Positions 13,263 through 26,200 of a stretch of 64,000 bases of DNA are shown one piece after another. The notes beneath the pieces were generated by a model. The model did no database searches. It was not told the origin of the DNA and saw only the letters and a program-made list of their open reading frames with translations. Numbering within the stretch: the stretch's first letter is position 1; every line of letters begins with the position of its first letter. The position numbers and the translations under genes were made by a program. The stretch is from Phylloscopus collybita (taxonomy: Eukaryota; Chordata; Aves; Passeriformes; Phylloscopidae), in contig JAJNNQ010000008.1 in the NCBI GenBank assembly GCA_027886175.1, positions 1,608,501 to 1,672,500 of the forward strand, read 5' to 3'.

Positions 13263-14705
13263 AATTCTTAAGCAGATGGGAGACTTAGATGGAAAGGAAT
13301 AAAAACATAATTTGCCAAAGCCCTCAATTAATCATAATCAAGTTTGAACATGTTATACTCTACAAGGGTAACAACAATGAAACACAAGGAGAAAAGGATG
13401 CTTTCCTCAGGCAGTTCTGGAGACATAAAAGCAATAAAGAAGCATACTTCAGAATAATGTGGAGATATACGACTGCACTAAATAAAAATGCTTCTTTAAC
13501 GTACTGTAAAAATAAAGATGTTTAGTTAGATTTATCATTCTTTTTGCAAACACAAATTGATCCCTTGGACTACACCACTGGCTCTGAAAGTATCTGGATT
13601 TGCAGCCCACTATTTTCTGTAATTACTTAAACATTGTTTTATTTGTTAAAGAGCTAACTGGATTACTCCTTCTTTTCACTCCAAGGTTAATATATGGGGC
13701 ACTTGATCATGCAGGTATGGATTTTTGACTTTCACACTATATTCAAGCCATGTTTTAATTTGGTATACTGAGAGGAATGGTTTGCTTATTATTTTCCATG
13801 AGTTCCATCTAAACCTGTGAAAAGACATTTTTAAAACTAGTTTTACAAATAGCAACACGTGGTAATTGAAAGTGACCCCACTCCCCAAATCCGCTCTTGA
13901 TTGACTTGAGAACATTCAAAACCAGTGAGATTCATTTCTGCAGCTTCATTCAACCATTGCAATGAGCAAATGAAACAATTGTTTTATTTGTAAGAGGAGA
14001 TTATCCCTTGAAGGCAGAGAGAAGGATACTGCCCACAGAACCCCATTTGCAGGCACAAAGAGCGCTTAGTCCATTTTTGGCAGTGATACTGAAGCTATTA
14101 GTTTTGGATATGAGTTCACTGATGTTCAGTGCTGTAGATTTCCAGTTAGTTCATGAAGGGCCTTTAAAATGACACACAGAGCTTCATTAATTGCTTCAGA
14201 AAAGAAGCAACAAATATCAGGCCCTTAAAGTGTGTGTGCACAGAATGGCCATTGATTTCAGTGAATATTCCCCACTGGAGAGCTGGTCCTATGTCCTGGG
14301 AAGGCAATCACAGTTTGTACAGTAGATGCATCAGCATTGCCTCAAAGTACAAGGATCCTTCTGCAGGATCAGGCCCTGGTAGCTGTAATTTTTTTTCCTT
14401 TCTTTCTCTCTCTAATTGTCTATATACATGGTTTATATACATGCCCACACACATACACATATATATTCCTGATTTAATGTGTTAAAAGTATAACAGTGAA
14501 TGTGTTAATTTGGAGACCAATGCAAGATGACAAAGTCAGGATCTTTCAAAAGAAAAAAATAGAAATCCGATTCTATGGTCTTGAAGTGTTTGTGTTTTTT
14601 CCTTTTTCCGTTTAATAGAATGATGCCTGAACATTTGTTCTGCAACCAGCTATCCATAAAGGAGAATTTTCTATGCCTTCCTGAGAAATGGCACAACCTC
14701 ATGTG

Positions 14706-15010
14706 ATCCCTGATCACAACAAATTGATTTATTTAAATAAAAATAATGATCTTCTTTCCTTCCTCCAGCCCCAGCAGCAAAATCCCATGTAACCCTGATC
14801 AGCAAATTGATAGTTATCTTCTTTTGCCCTCCTTTCTCCAACCCAAACAATACCACCCTGATCCCTGAGTAATAAGAAAATGATTTATGCAAACAAAAAT
14901 AATTATCTTTCTTTGCTCTCCACCCTCTGACTGTATAATCTCAGAAGCTCCTTGTTTAACAAATTGATTTATTTAAATTAAACAAATAGTGATCTCCTTT
15001 TGACCTCTGT
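14706..15010. repeat. Degenerate AT-rich tandem repeat, about 4 units of 63-90 bp
   Basis: Units begin near 14708, 14793, 14856 and 14944. Each has a CCCTGATC-like start, then an A-rich core related to CAAATTGATTTATTTAAATA AAAATAATGATC, then a pyrimidine-rich end (TTCTTTCCTTCCTCC and similar) with a CCC-containing spacer. AAATTGATTTATTTAAAT is nearly identical in units 1 and 4, which are 240 bases apart. Unit 2 has lost much of the A-rich core. The family is not recognised; a minisatellite or a multiplied regulatory module are both possible. Confidence 0.7.
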
Positions 15011-15317
15011 GGAGCACCTCTGTGGCAGACTCCTACCACTGCAACCACCTTACCCCTTATGCTTAGAAGGATGTATTTTAAAATATAACAGCACTTCAAA
15101 CTAACCTTGATACTTTGTGACTCCTCTAATCAAAGCTCATGGAAGCTCTGTTCCTGTGAAATGAAATTAGGACACGTGTCAGCTGAAAACTAGGAAAAGT
15201 GAGTTAAATGTCACTGGAACATCACTTTCATGGCAAAACTTTCATAGAGGAGACACAGTCCTGCTTGTCAGTGGTTTCATTGACATGATCTTGTTCTGTG
15301 TTTGATAGTCCTGGTGT

Positions 15318-15345
15318 ATAAATATATATATATGTATATATATAA
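15318..15345 (+). repeat. (TA)n microsatellite
   Basis: ATAAATATATATATATGTAT ATATATAAAC, a short imperfect TA/TG tract. Confidence 0.8.
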
Positions 15346-16599
15346 ACACACATGTTATTGTGTATTTTTTCCTGTGCTGGTTTTATTTAAATTTGTATTT
15401 TCTGTGCTGTCCAACCAATGCCTCTTTTGTGCAGCTGCTACTTAGACAGTCATTTGGGCATTATACAGAATTACATAATTATATGTGCCATAAGCAAAAG
15501 TGCAAATAGTCCCACTTAGCACCTAATCAGATGATATCTGTTGTGAAATGCTGGTGAAGGAGCCAATAGATATGACTTTGCTATTAGCTCTGCTTCTTTG
15601 GAGGCCAGTACAGGCTGCAGCTGGAATTTGGCAGAGATGGAAGAGGGATTAAGTGATGGTGGGGGCCTGAGTGTGTTGTGTACAGAAACATTCTTTCCTC
15701 GACCAGTTTCTGTGGTGTGCAATGCTCAGAGCAGGACAGTGGTGTTAACCAGTCTCCCAGATTTTGAAATATTTTGGGTTTTTTGCAGTTCATTCACACC
15801 CTGTGTCTGCTTTGGTTTCAGACCCACGGTGCTCTCTGGCAGAAGACAGTGACATGACAGGAATGGTGACACAAGGCTCTTACTGTTACATTCAATAATT
15901 GATTCTCCTGGATGGATTGTGACTCCCTAAAGGTTGCAAAGAGAGGTAAGAATGATTGGACAGCTTCAAAAACATTAGTTCCTTCCAAAGTCAGAAAGTT
16001 TTTGCTCCCTTGCATCGTTCTCCTTCACGGTCTAGCACTCTTTGGGACTCTTTGGGAAATACATGGGAAAATCATTAAGAGAGTTTTTTTTATTAAACAG
16101 GCATTTTCTTTGTTCATTTTTGGGTAAATTTTGAGTGGTTTTTCTTTTTTTTTAATGTTCAACACTGAATTGGGAATCACCATGAAAAAGCTGTGTCCAT
16201 TTTCATGATTGTCACAATGTCTACATGGGAAAATTTGAATGAAAAGGAAAACTGCAAAATCTGCTCAAGTTGCAAAATAGAAATATAGATACCTCTGAAG
16301 TTTTTCAAATCCCGCTTTTTTTTTATTTTGTTAATTTAAAATATAATTTTTATTCTTCTAAAAGCCAAATAATTGAGATTTTTGCCTGTGAACACCTTTG
16401 GAGATATAATCTCAAAATATGCTTGGATATTTGTTTCAGAATATTCTATTTCAAAGTTCATTCCTTCCCATGCGTTTTAATTACCTTTACTCCTGACTTG
16501 CACAAGTAAAATGAGGTAAGACTCATGCTATAACATTATGCAAAAATGCTCCCATAAAAAAAAAATTAATAATCTTGTCCTGAAATTATACACGGACCT

Positions 16600-16960
16600 T
16601 TATTAGAGCTGCAGCCTTTTAAAAAATTCAGCCACTGTCTATTGACGTGCCAGAGAGGCAAGTATTTCTACTTATTCCAAGATGGCTTGGAATTAGCAGA
16701 ACATGAAATAATGTCAATGGTACTGGTAAGAGGATTAACCAGCAGTTCTGATGTTATTGAACGGTTTGCAGAGACCATATTAAACAGCCACATCAGTCCA
16801 CAGGTCAGCCCTGCAGCTCTTCAGCTAAGCAAACACAGATGTAGAACTCCCTTTCATGGCCATCATTTCATGCCTTTGACATATGTTAGGCTCTTGGGAC
16901 TCAATGGCATATTTACAGCCTGAGCATTAAAGATTCCTTTTTTTTTGGATCCTTAGTGGA
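16600..16960. promoter_or_regulatory. Candidate conserved non-coding block
   Basis: A stretch without simple repeats includes TTATTGAACGGTTTGCAG, CCATATTAAACAGCCACAT and ATGGCCATCATTTCATG. One plus-strand frame is open for about 94 codons (16642-16923), but its translation matches no protein I know and it begins without a plausible start context. A non-coding element is the likelier reading. Confidence 0.22.
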
Positions 16961-17334
16961 CACCGACATCTAAGTCAGCAGCAAAAGGAAAAGCAGGAGC
17001 GCAGGACACTGGGGATGGACTCCAGCACCACAAACGTATCAGTGAGGAGTTAAGCTGCTAGAAAGTTCTCTGATGAAATGCTGAGGCCTTTTTCAGTTGC
17101 TGACAAAAATTCTCCTTAAGAATCCAGTCAGTTTTACATCTCTTTTTCATTGGGGTTGATCTCTGTGTTTTGCCAGAGCTGCCTATGAAGTGGCAGTGGT
17201 TGAGTTTCACAAGGCGAGAGGGTTCAGCTCATGTCAGCACTGCCAGGCCTCTGCGCTTGTTCAAAGTTTCTGCAAATCTGCTGGGACTACAAATTGGCCA
17301 GAAGAAACTGAGGGAACAGTCTCTCTCACAATAT

Positions 17335-17440
17335 TCCTGTTCCTTTTCTATTCCAACAGAAACTTGGGCAAGTTCTTTAACATTTTCCTCAGTTTTTTGT
17401 TTCTCTGAAGCTAGGAGTCAGAAATGAAGAAAATAAATAG
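17335..17440 (+). mobile_element. MIR-like SINE fragment, sense
   Basis: AACTTGGGCAAGTTCTTTAA CATTTTCCTCAGTTTTTTG matches the MIR core 'accttgggcaagttacttaacctctctgtgcctcagtttcctc'. Outside these roughly 45 bases the similarity fades. Confidence 0.5.
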
Positions 17441-19523
17441 CACAATTATATGATGAACAGGTATCTTTTAGATACACAAAATACATACTTACGTATGTCT
17501 AGTGAGAACAAGGTGGGACAGGTTCTTCTTGTTTATCTGAATAGTTTTACCTGCCTCAATCCTGAAAACTTGTCAGTTTTCAGATAAAGATATAGGTATA
17601 GACATGCTATGTTCAAAGTAGAATTCCTGAATGTAAAGGTTGCTGACAAAGAATTTGTATAGAAAGAAGATAAATCAAGTGATAAAATACAGAGCTTTTG
17701 GTCAATATTTACTTTATATGATGCAAATTTTAAGTGAAATTTCCAGCATACAACTGCTCCACGTGTAGCCACTTCTTCCTGCAAGAGGAAATAAACACTC
17801 AACCAGAGAGTGTAACAATGAATTACATTCAACCTGGAAGTGCTTTAGCATGCCTTCAAGAGCTGCTGCCTGCTTCAGTGATGGATTACAAGTTAGCATG
17901 GAATCCCACAGGCATGGCAAGGTATTTATGTAGTGTTCTGATTGCTCGGGCACTCCCAGCAAATGTACAGTCAGAGCAGAAATCAGAGTATCACTATCTC
18001 CACTTTATTTTATTTATTTATATTTAGCAAGTGCTGGACTATTACAAACCACCAAGCACAGCTGTAGCTGGAATATACTTTCCAAAGCTTATTTACAGTA
18101 GCTCTCACTCACAATGGGTAATGGTATATTACTCCATAAGTAGTTCCATTGATTTCAAGAGATCCATTAGAGAGGTTCCATTCCTTGTGCAGCTGAGTGT
18201 ATCTCGATTTGGTCCCGTGGTTGAAATGCAGAAAAAGCTCCTTTACTGCTGTGTTCTTAAATGCCTGAACAGTTTGAAAAAAGCCCTACACCAAGCCCTC
18301 CCCCAAAAGCTCATAACAGTGCAAAATACTTGTGAGGCTGGGGGGATGAGGTTTTGCAATATTTTATTTCGTTGCAGAAGCAGTGATACATGTTCTTCAG
18401 TTATACATAGATGAATGTTCATTCCATGTGCTGTTTTCAGCTGTGTACTTACACCAGTCCAAAATCCCAAAGAGAAAAGTAAAAGCTGAGATTCACATCA
18501 GTAGCAGAGAACATCAGGTGATGTTGATTTAAAGAAAACATTAATCAATCCAGATTTACTTGGAATGGGGCCCAGGTTCACTCAACAGGTTGGTGAACCT
18601 TAGCAAATGTTTCTGTGAATCTGTTCTGTGTTTTGACTTTGTAACATGATCTGAAATCATCTGAGTTTCATGTGGTTTTGTTGTGCAGGTTTGGAACGCT
18701 TGTGGGGCGAATCCAGGGAAAGACAGAGGTGCTAAATTTTGCATGACGTGGTAAGGTAAGAAGTGTTTCACTCCTCCTGACACTCCCTGACACCAAAGTG
18801 AACAACAGTTGATGCTGTCAGCACAGTTTTAAGAGAGGAGACAATCACTGTCTGTCAGGCTCCTTGTGTCTCCAGGAGTCTTTATTTTGGAGCCAACAGA
18901 CAGTCTTCAAATCATATCCTGGAAAACCCTATCATGAGTTTTGGACTGTTATTTTCTTTTTCTCTGTTTCTGGTAAATGTCAAAACTTTTACTGCATAGG
19001 CAGGTTACTGGAGTTGTGAACAGTATGTTATGTTTCTTGATGTATATTGGTTTGAAGAAGTTTTATAGTGCTTCTAAAAATTAGGTTTTTGTGTCGAGTC
19101 TGTGGATGAACAACTTGTGTTTTAACTTTATTCGGTTTGTGTCTGAATTCATAAATAGGTGTACTCAGCCTCCATAGCTGGATATAAAGTATTTAAGATC
19201 CATCTACACCAATCAGGTAAAAAATATGATGAGGTGACACTTTCTATTAATTTTATTTTTAGTCCAAGTTAGAGCCCAGAGCAATAGAGATGTGAGACAC
19301 TCTGCACGAAAAACAAATCTAATTCATCAGAGGATGCCAAATTTTTCATTCTGTTTCAGGGTGAGCAACAGATTTTGCTGGAGCTGAGATTTTGTAGACA
19401 AAGGCAAGTGGGAGGAGCTGTTTATTTTTTTGCACTGATTCACTGCCTCATAATTGAGACATGTTTGTGGATCAGTGGGATGACAGGGAGCTTAGAGAAA
19501 AGGAAGCCAGTGAGTGTAGCTTA

Positions 19524-19583
19524 GTGGCCTGGCATACATACAAGGTCAGAGTAGATAATTTATCTGTCTCTTCTGGCCTTAAA
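19524..19583 (+). mobile_element. Ancient CR1-type LINE 3' end
   Basis: GTGGCCTGGCATACATACAA, then GGTCAGAGTAGATAATTTAT, then TGTCTCTTCTGGCCTTAAAC follow the 3' end of an old CR1 family common in turtles and crocodilians. That family reads roughly 'ggcctgtgttatgcaggaggtcagactagatgatc...ggtcccttctggccttaaa'. The octamer tail has decayed. Age and family are inferred from remembered consensus, and the 5' extent is unclear. Confidence 0.6.
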
Positions 19584-21674
19584 CCTGAGGAAACTCAAAG
19601 AAAAAGTCAAAGTCTGCAGAGGTTATAGGTAAAAAAAAATGTAACAGGCTGGGGTGTCCTTTAATGCCCCTGAGGTTCACCATTCCTTAGCACATCCAGC
19701 AGACTGGGGTACAGGCACAGATGGAATGGTCCTGCCAGCCCATTCAGAAGTACAGGGGGAGGGAAGAACAGCTTGCCAGTAATATTCAGGTTTAAACTGA
19801 TCTCTTTATTCTCCTCTAGAAGAGCTCCTATCGTTGCATTTTTCCACTAAGGTTGTCTCACTTATTTAACTTGACACAGGGAGCCCCCTCTGAGGTCTTT
19901 GAGATTCCAGCCAGCATTGGAAGTGACAGCCCAGATAAGGCAGGTAATCATATCAGACCTTGGGGGACCACACTGACTACTTTTTAATTGATAATTCCAA
20001 GTTTCTGTAATAAATTTATTTCTTAATTATACACATCATGTCATACATGGTAGCTAATGATTACCACTAGTTTAGGTCTGCAGCCTTCAAGACATCCTTC
20101 TCCCTACCATATAATCATGATTTCCCTTCCAAATTAAGATTTCCTCAGAAAGAAAATGAACAAAAAACCTGCACGTTAAATCCAATTCCTTCCAAATAAA
20201 AGAAAAGTAGGTAAATTTAAGATACTAAGTTAAGTAAGTGATTTTAATTAGCAGATCATTTCAGGAAGATCATAAAACATTTAAATAACACTGAAGTTAT
20301 GTATATTTAAGCAGTTTTATGGAGAATTAAAGTCTTAAATGGTAAATTTCAAATGTAAATACAAAAGTCGATGGAGGAATGTTAATTGCTTTTCCTAAGT
20401 TTCTCACATGGCCTAGATGTTATGGGAGGTATCCAGAATTACATTCATAGTAATAATGTGCCCAATTCAAAGCTTATTAAAGTCCTTGGAATTTCTCCAT
20501 GGATTTTAGCAGTCATTGTATGAAAACAACAAATGCTTTTCAATGTCTAACTTCCAGTACAGAGGAAGTTGCTCATATGTCAAAATTATGTATGTGATAT
20601 CAATATTCTAACATAATGGTAAGTTTTTAGTTCAAAATTCCTTTTAATAGCCAAGAAATTTAAACTGACCATGAGAACATATCCAGTTACCTCTTTAACA
20701 AATAAAATTACATTTGCAGCAACGGCCATTTTACACCAGCAGATTAGTTTATATAAAAGAAAACTTATACACCAGGAGAAGCTGCTACAATTAGACAACA
20801 AAATATGCCAACAAATTGAATGATCAAGAATGTGAATTCTCCCATGTCTGTCTGTAGGTCAGCAGTACTCTTACATTAGTTTTAACTTAAATAGATCAAG
20901 TTAAAACTTAATTTTACAGTTTGATAATAATGAAATGCATAAGGCTTGAAAATAATGAAATTAAAATCAGGGGTAGTAAGGCTGAGAAGTCGTGATGCAT
21001 ACATTTTCTAAATTCCTTGTTGTAAACCACATGGAAATGGATATCCCATTGGAAGAATGAGCACAGAAAGCAGTCATCAGTTTTCCTTGATTTCCTGAAA
21101 ACATTTGGTCTTCTGTGAGAGCCTGGAAGAACCATGGGCACCTCTCTCCCATGTCAGTGTCAGAATGAGGACGGAAGTGGTAACTTTCCATGCAAGCTCT
21201 TTATTCCATGCAGACACAGAAATCACATTGCAGGGACACCAGCAGTCATTTAAAAAAAGTGTGAATGCTGTCACCGGGGTCTCCTGTGAGTAAATCATTG
21301 CCATGTGTGAGGAAAAGATAACTCAAGGGATTGGTAGTTCTTAGTGCCCAAAAAAATCCGGAAGAAACCTTTTTTTTTTTTTTTTTTCATCTAGAAAAGA
21401 TTTTCCAGGGCAAGCTGTCCCGGTGCAGGTGGGAGGTGAGGCAGTGCCCACCTCTCCTGTGCCCCAGTGCCTGCTGGAGGTGATGCCAACCTCAAAGGCT
21501 GTCCAGAGCCTCCATGGGCATTTCTGGCAGAGGGATGTGCGTGCATGGCAGGAGTTCAGCCTCATGGAGAAGCCACCCTGCCTGCCTACGTGAGAGCAGG
21601 GCTGGAGGCAGCACAAACCTGGTCTTTTCTTTCCCTTCAAAGCGTTTAACATCCCCATTACGCACAGTCCGAGG

Positions 21675-21840
21675 CACGCGATCCAGGACTTTGCTGTGCC
21701 TCTGTTTCTTCAGCTGCTGGATGGGGATGTTATTATGCTCTTGTCTCAGATGCTGAGAGGGTTAATTAATTATGTTTATGAAACCCTTTGAGATGCTCAG
21801 ATGAAAGGTGGCTTTGGAATTGTTAGGTGTTATTATAAGA
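21675..21840 (+). mobile_element. MIR SINE (amniote MIR), sense
   Basis: GTGCCTCTGTTTCTTCAGCT followed by GGATGGGGATGTTATTATG matches the MIR core 'gtgcctcagtttcctcatctgtaaaatggggataataat'. It is followed by GAGAGGGTTAATTAATTATG, then CCCTTTGAGATGCTCAGATG and AAAGGTGG...GTTATTATA. Those match the amniote MIR 3' part 'ctttgagatcctcagatgaaaggtgct...tattatta'. This is the longest and best kept of the MIR copies in the window. It abuts an AT-rich block dense in homeodomain-type motifs (21840-22040). Confidence 0.8.
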
Positions 21841-22040
21841 AAAAAAGAATGATTTTATTGCTTTATGTTAATGGTTAACATCTGCACCACAAAACCTGCT
21901 TGATCACATAAAGATTCTGCTAAGCATTTAATCCTAATTTGCAGGCTGATGCATATTCATTTTATTTAGAAGATTAATTTAGTCATCAAAGGTTAATCTG
22001 CCTCGGGTTTGTAATTAGACAGAGCCGTGACTTGGCGTCT
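21840..22040. promoter_or_regulatory. Candidate regulatory block beside MIR
   Basis: Immediately right of the MIR copy, motifs crowd together: CTAATTTGCA, ATGCATATTCAT (21949-21960, POU-like), GATTAATTTAG, CATCAAAGGTTAAT (TCF/LEF- or nuclear-receptor-like, near 21984) and GTAATTAGAC (homeodomain-like). TTAATTAATTA within the MIR end adds another. Conservation is not visible here; this is motif reading only. Confidence 0.3.
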
Positions 22041-25000
22041 CTGGGCTCACCCAGGTTGCTCTGGGTTTTCTGAGTGGGCAGGGCTGTAACTGTCACCAGT
22101 TTCCACTTCCAGATACTGCTCAGAGGGGGCTTAATTTTTGGAGAAATGGTAAAAGCCTTGGCCAGTTTGAAGACTAAAAATAAAAGGAGAGGCACAAGCC
22201 AATGAACAGTCAATATAGTGAATCTCAGAATGCTGCTTTAATTCATCCCTGGCAGGTTTCCTCAATGCGATGTCAGGGGAATAAGCAAGGGATTTTTTTT
22301 GTATGTATATGTAAAAATGATTTAGCAGATTTCACAATCTTTGCTATATGAATCCTGCCCCTCTTTCAAAATTTCTGATTAGCAGTATGCAGAAAGTTTC
22401 TGAAGTGAAAAACTGAGAGGCTTTCTGCTGAAAATCAGTGATTTTAACTTTTAGAAGTTATCCTGTTAGAAGATATTGTTAAAAGGTCATAAAATGTGAC
22501 CTGTAGCTGCTTGTTCCCCTGAAAATGAATCCTTTCGTGCTTAGTGTTGGCTCCTTTAATCAGAAGTCACTAAAGAAAATGTGGTCCTTGTGGAGAACGA
22601 AAATCATGTTTCCTTTGCAGGTACACCAGAAGGCATCTTTAATTACTGTTTATAAAGCTGACTGTTACTAGGTGTGAAGGATTATGAGTGCCAGGGTAGT
22701 GTCTTTTGAAGTGAGGAAGAACAGTGGCTGCCTCTTTTGTCATGTGCTCTTGCTTCCCCTGTGTGAAGCAGTGGGGAGGGTGATATCAGAGGGTGTGTGC
22801 TGTGCCTCTGTGCCCCAGCACGGCCTGGGGCAGCGAGGTGGCCTCCAAAATTCTGGGGGGTGGGACACCAGGGTGGCTTGGGACGTGCTCATCCTCACTG
22901 CCAGTGTGTGGGGTTGTCAGGGGGCAGCTCTGTGCCTCGGAGAGGAAGCTCGCACAGGGTAGGATGTGGGAGGCGGGAGTCAGAGCTGGGAAATGGCAGA
23001 GGGAAACCTCCCAAAAGGAAAATTTGTCACAAAAACAGCGGTTTGCCCAACGTGAAATCAATACGTGCTGCAAAAGAAGCGCTGTAAATGAAAATCATGA
23101 TAGTAGAATTTAGGAGTTTGGCCAAAGCTTTACATTGCATTGCAGCTTGGCTTTGATTGAGTTTAGAATCCAGATTCCATAGGGGTGGTTGCTCTTTTCC
23201 CCCAGCCCAGCCCTCACATCTCCATTATGATTTGCCAGTTTTCCCCTCCTCTTTCTGGTACAGAACCTCAGAAGCATCCAAGAAGGGATTTTGGAGACCA
23301 TAAACAGTTCTTAATTGAGAACAGCCCAGAATCAAGCTAAGTGCTAGCTTGACTACCAGAATATAAATGAAACTCTTTTATTAAAGCATTGTATTTTAAT
23401 TATTATGAAGAACAAGTGGCCTAACGTGAAAAAGCTTTTAACGTAGCAGTTATTTGCTTGATAGCTGATAAGTTAATTTTGGATGGGTGATTACAGATAT
23501 TGCTTCTTGTCTTCTTCACTTTCATTTATACTTGATCTAATGACTGCTTACTGATTTTCATTTGGACTTTTGGTGAACTTCTAATTCAATTGGTAATAAA
23601 TTCAGATTGGTTGAGATCTCTTGCAATCAGGTTTCCTATTTCCAGTTTAAAAAGCCAATGGAGTTTTGCTGGTATTTTGAAGGAAGTTGGAATTGGTTTG
23701 AAACTGATGGTTTGCAAAGCTGTTTGCAGGCTGACCCATTGGTAATCAACAGCAAACACTTCTTACTTTGTTCTTTACAAGAAGGATAACCAGCCATGCA
23801 ATGAGAGTACCTAATGGAAATTCACTACAACTGGGGAAAAACCCCAAATGGCCAGAGTAGGTGTCACTCTAGTCAAGTACTGAAAAATAATGTAACTCTT
23901 GCATTGTTCAAGCCCTTCATTTGTAGCCAAGAGACTGAGAGGGGAATTACACACACGTTTGCCACAGATTTTTAGACTGTTTATGCTGTTTTAGTTCTCT
24001 CCTGAACCTGAACCTTTAGTGTCTTCACTTGCATCTTAATCTTGAGCTGATTTGTCTGAATGGTGCAGGTACCACTGAAATGTGCATTGTGAGCTTCATC
24101 TGTCATCCCTGCTGTTGTATCATTGACTTCAGTGAGCTTCCAGAGGAATGAGTCTGGCCCACAAGAGGATGTGAACTGTCAAGAAGACAAACCTCTTTCT
24201 CATCCATTTGAAATGTTTGTGGGAAAGAATGCCCTAAATATTTAGCAGCTTGTGTAATTTGAGAGGCAATGCAGGGTTTTTTTTTTATTTTCTTTTTCTC
24301 CCTACCTTTCTATTTTCTTTATTAAATATAGGAAAACCTTGCCTTAGGCCCAGTGTGCTTATGACAGGGAAAAAATATCTGCCAGAATCTCCATTATTGC
24401 TCAGGCCTGTATGTATTGTTATTGCTCTTGTGTTTGTAATAGCAAAAAGTGACTATGTCGCTTATGGAAAATCCTACTTGCAGAAAAATACCCTCTTCCC
24501 TCCAACTTTTCCAAACCCAGTATGTAAAGAATCCAGGAGCATTTATGTTGGTTCTGTCAACGCAGCAGGGCTCAAAGCTGTGTGGGTGTAAGGGCTGGGC
24601 ACATGTGCCCTTGTAGTGATGTACTTGAGTGGTGCAGCTCCTGGAAACAGGAGGGAGCAGAGATGTTTTAAGCTGATTTAGTTTCCTCTCCCTTCCATCT
24701 TTGGGAGTCAGTGCAGCTGCACAGAAAGCATCACTCAAATCTTCTACAGCCCACCCTGGTTTCTGGTGGACAGAATAAACAATGTGGGACTTCAGTGCTG
24801 CAAACTTCTTATGTCCCCACTGGGGTCACCTATTTCAGCACTTCCAAACTGATTGCTTGCTTCAACCACCATCAAAGATCTTGCCCCTTCCTATTTCAGC
24901 TGCAGGGAGCTGCAGTGAGTCAGGCTTGGGTGGAGGGGGAGATCCTCCACCCAGATTGCCAGCTCAAGCTTGCCAGGGCTTTATCTTTTGTTCTTAGGCA

Positions 25001-26049
25001 ATGTGTTAAAGTTCTGCTTCTGGAAGAGCTCAGGGTTACACTCTTGGAGTCCATCCCCATTATGGACCAATGTGTGGCTGCTGCCTCCTCAGTCCTGTGT
25101 GGAGCAGGACCCTGGGAGACACCCATGTCTGTGCTTTAGTGGACATTTCTGGTTTACATTTCATGTGTGAAAAGGGATGGCACAAGGCTCATGAGTAATG
25201 CTGAGCATGAGAATATTCTCCCTGGGAGTGAGGCCATTCGTGTGTGTGCACAATTGCAAATTCCCAGTCTAAGTGAATATGTAAAAATTCACATTTATGC
25301 AGCAATAAATTTACATGATACTGTCTACAAAAATCAACATTTTGGAGCTTTTAGACCATTCTTAGCATTTCTCCCACTGGAACAGATTCTCCTTGAATCC
25401 AACAAGGAGCCTGGCAGATCTTTCTCTCCAAGAGCTGTGCCAGCTCCAAGATTGGTTGCTGGTACCTCCAAAGGGTGAGAAGCTGGCACCTCCTTTGGCT
25501 CCTGTGCAACCAAGTGCTCTTCTTTCCCAGCAGAAAGATCTCTGCTTTCTGCCTTTGCCCTCGCCTGGGGCTGAGATGTCTTTATCACATTTACCCTGTG
25601 GGCACAGGAAGTGATAGTATATAAGAAATAATTTTGCAACTCTATTTCTACTAATCATTGCCACTCCTACTGTAATAACAGACAGATGCAACATACACGA
25701 TTCATGTTTCTATTATTTTTTGCTACAGTTTGCATGTGTTTTCCATTTAATTACAGTATATGGATTTCATATCTCTCACTTTTTCCCTTCTTGCATTTAA
25801 AATTGAATTTGATATCTGTGATACATAGATAGGCCTGTGGCAAATTGTTTGATGCACTGTACACTCTTAAGTCTGTCTCTGCAAATCTCTTAAGTGCTCT
25901 GAATATATTCCAGTTTTGTTGGTGATGCAATAGTATCTGGCATAGTATTGGAGTAGTTTCTGCACAGGGTAGAGGAGTAGCTTGAGAATTTAAAGAAAGT
26001 TTGCTTGACAACAGTACCAACACCAAAACCAATCACAACCACTTTTAGC

Positions 26050-26200
26050 TGTTGGAGAGCTCTTTGCATCTTTATATCTCAAATTGCAAAGGACTTTGCA
26101 GGAGGAGAAAACTGAGGTGTGCTGCTCACTGATGACCAGGATACCATCAACAGGATGGTGACAGCTCTGAAATAGAAACCAGATTTTTGTGACTGACATA
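26050..26200 (-). mobile_element. MIR SINE, antisense
   Basis: The order of matches is that of a reverse-complemented amniote MIR. TTTATATCTCAAATTGCAAA GGACTTTGCA is the 'gatctcaaagcgctttaca' part. AGGAGAAAACTGAGGTG is the 'ggggaaactgaggca' core. GACAGCTCTGAAATAGAAAC CAG is the 'gcagagctgggaatagaacccag' end. Internal deletions are evident between these blocks. Confidence 0.65.

Larger units (their letters stand above)
10491..19523. other. Gene-free stretch with old SINE fragments
   Basis: Apart from the MIR-like pieces, the AT-rich tandem array and the TA and T runs, I see nothing. A short AT-only patch of TTATT and AAATAAAT words lies at 11075-11130. Confidence 0.6.

Noticed and set aside
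24711..25694. Cluster of overlapping open frames on both strands
   Set aside because: Open in several frames on both strands at once, which reflects higher GC and few stop words, not coding selection.
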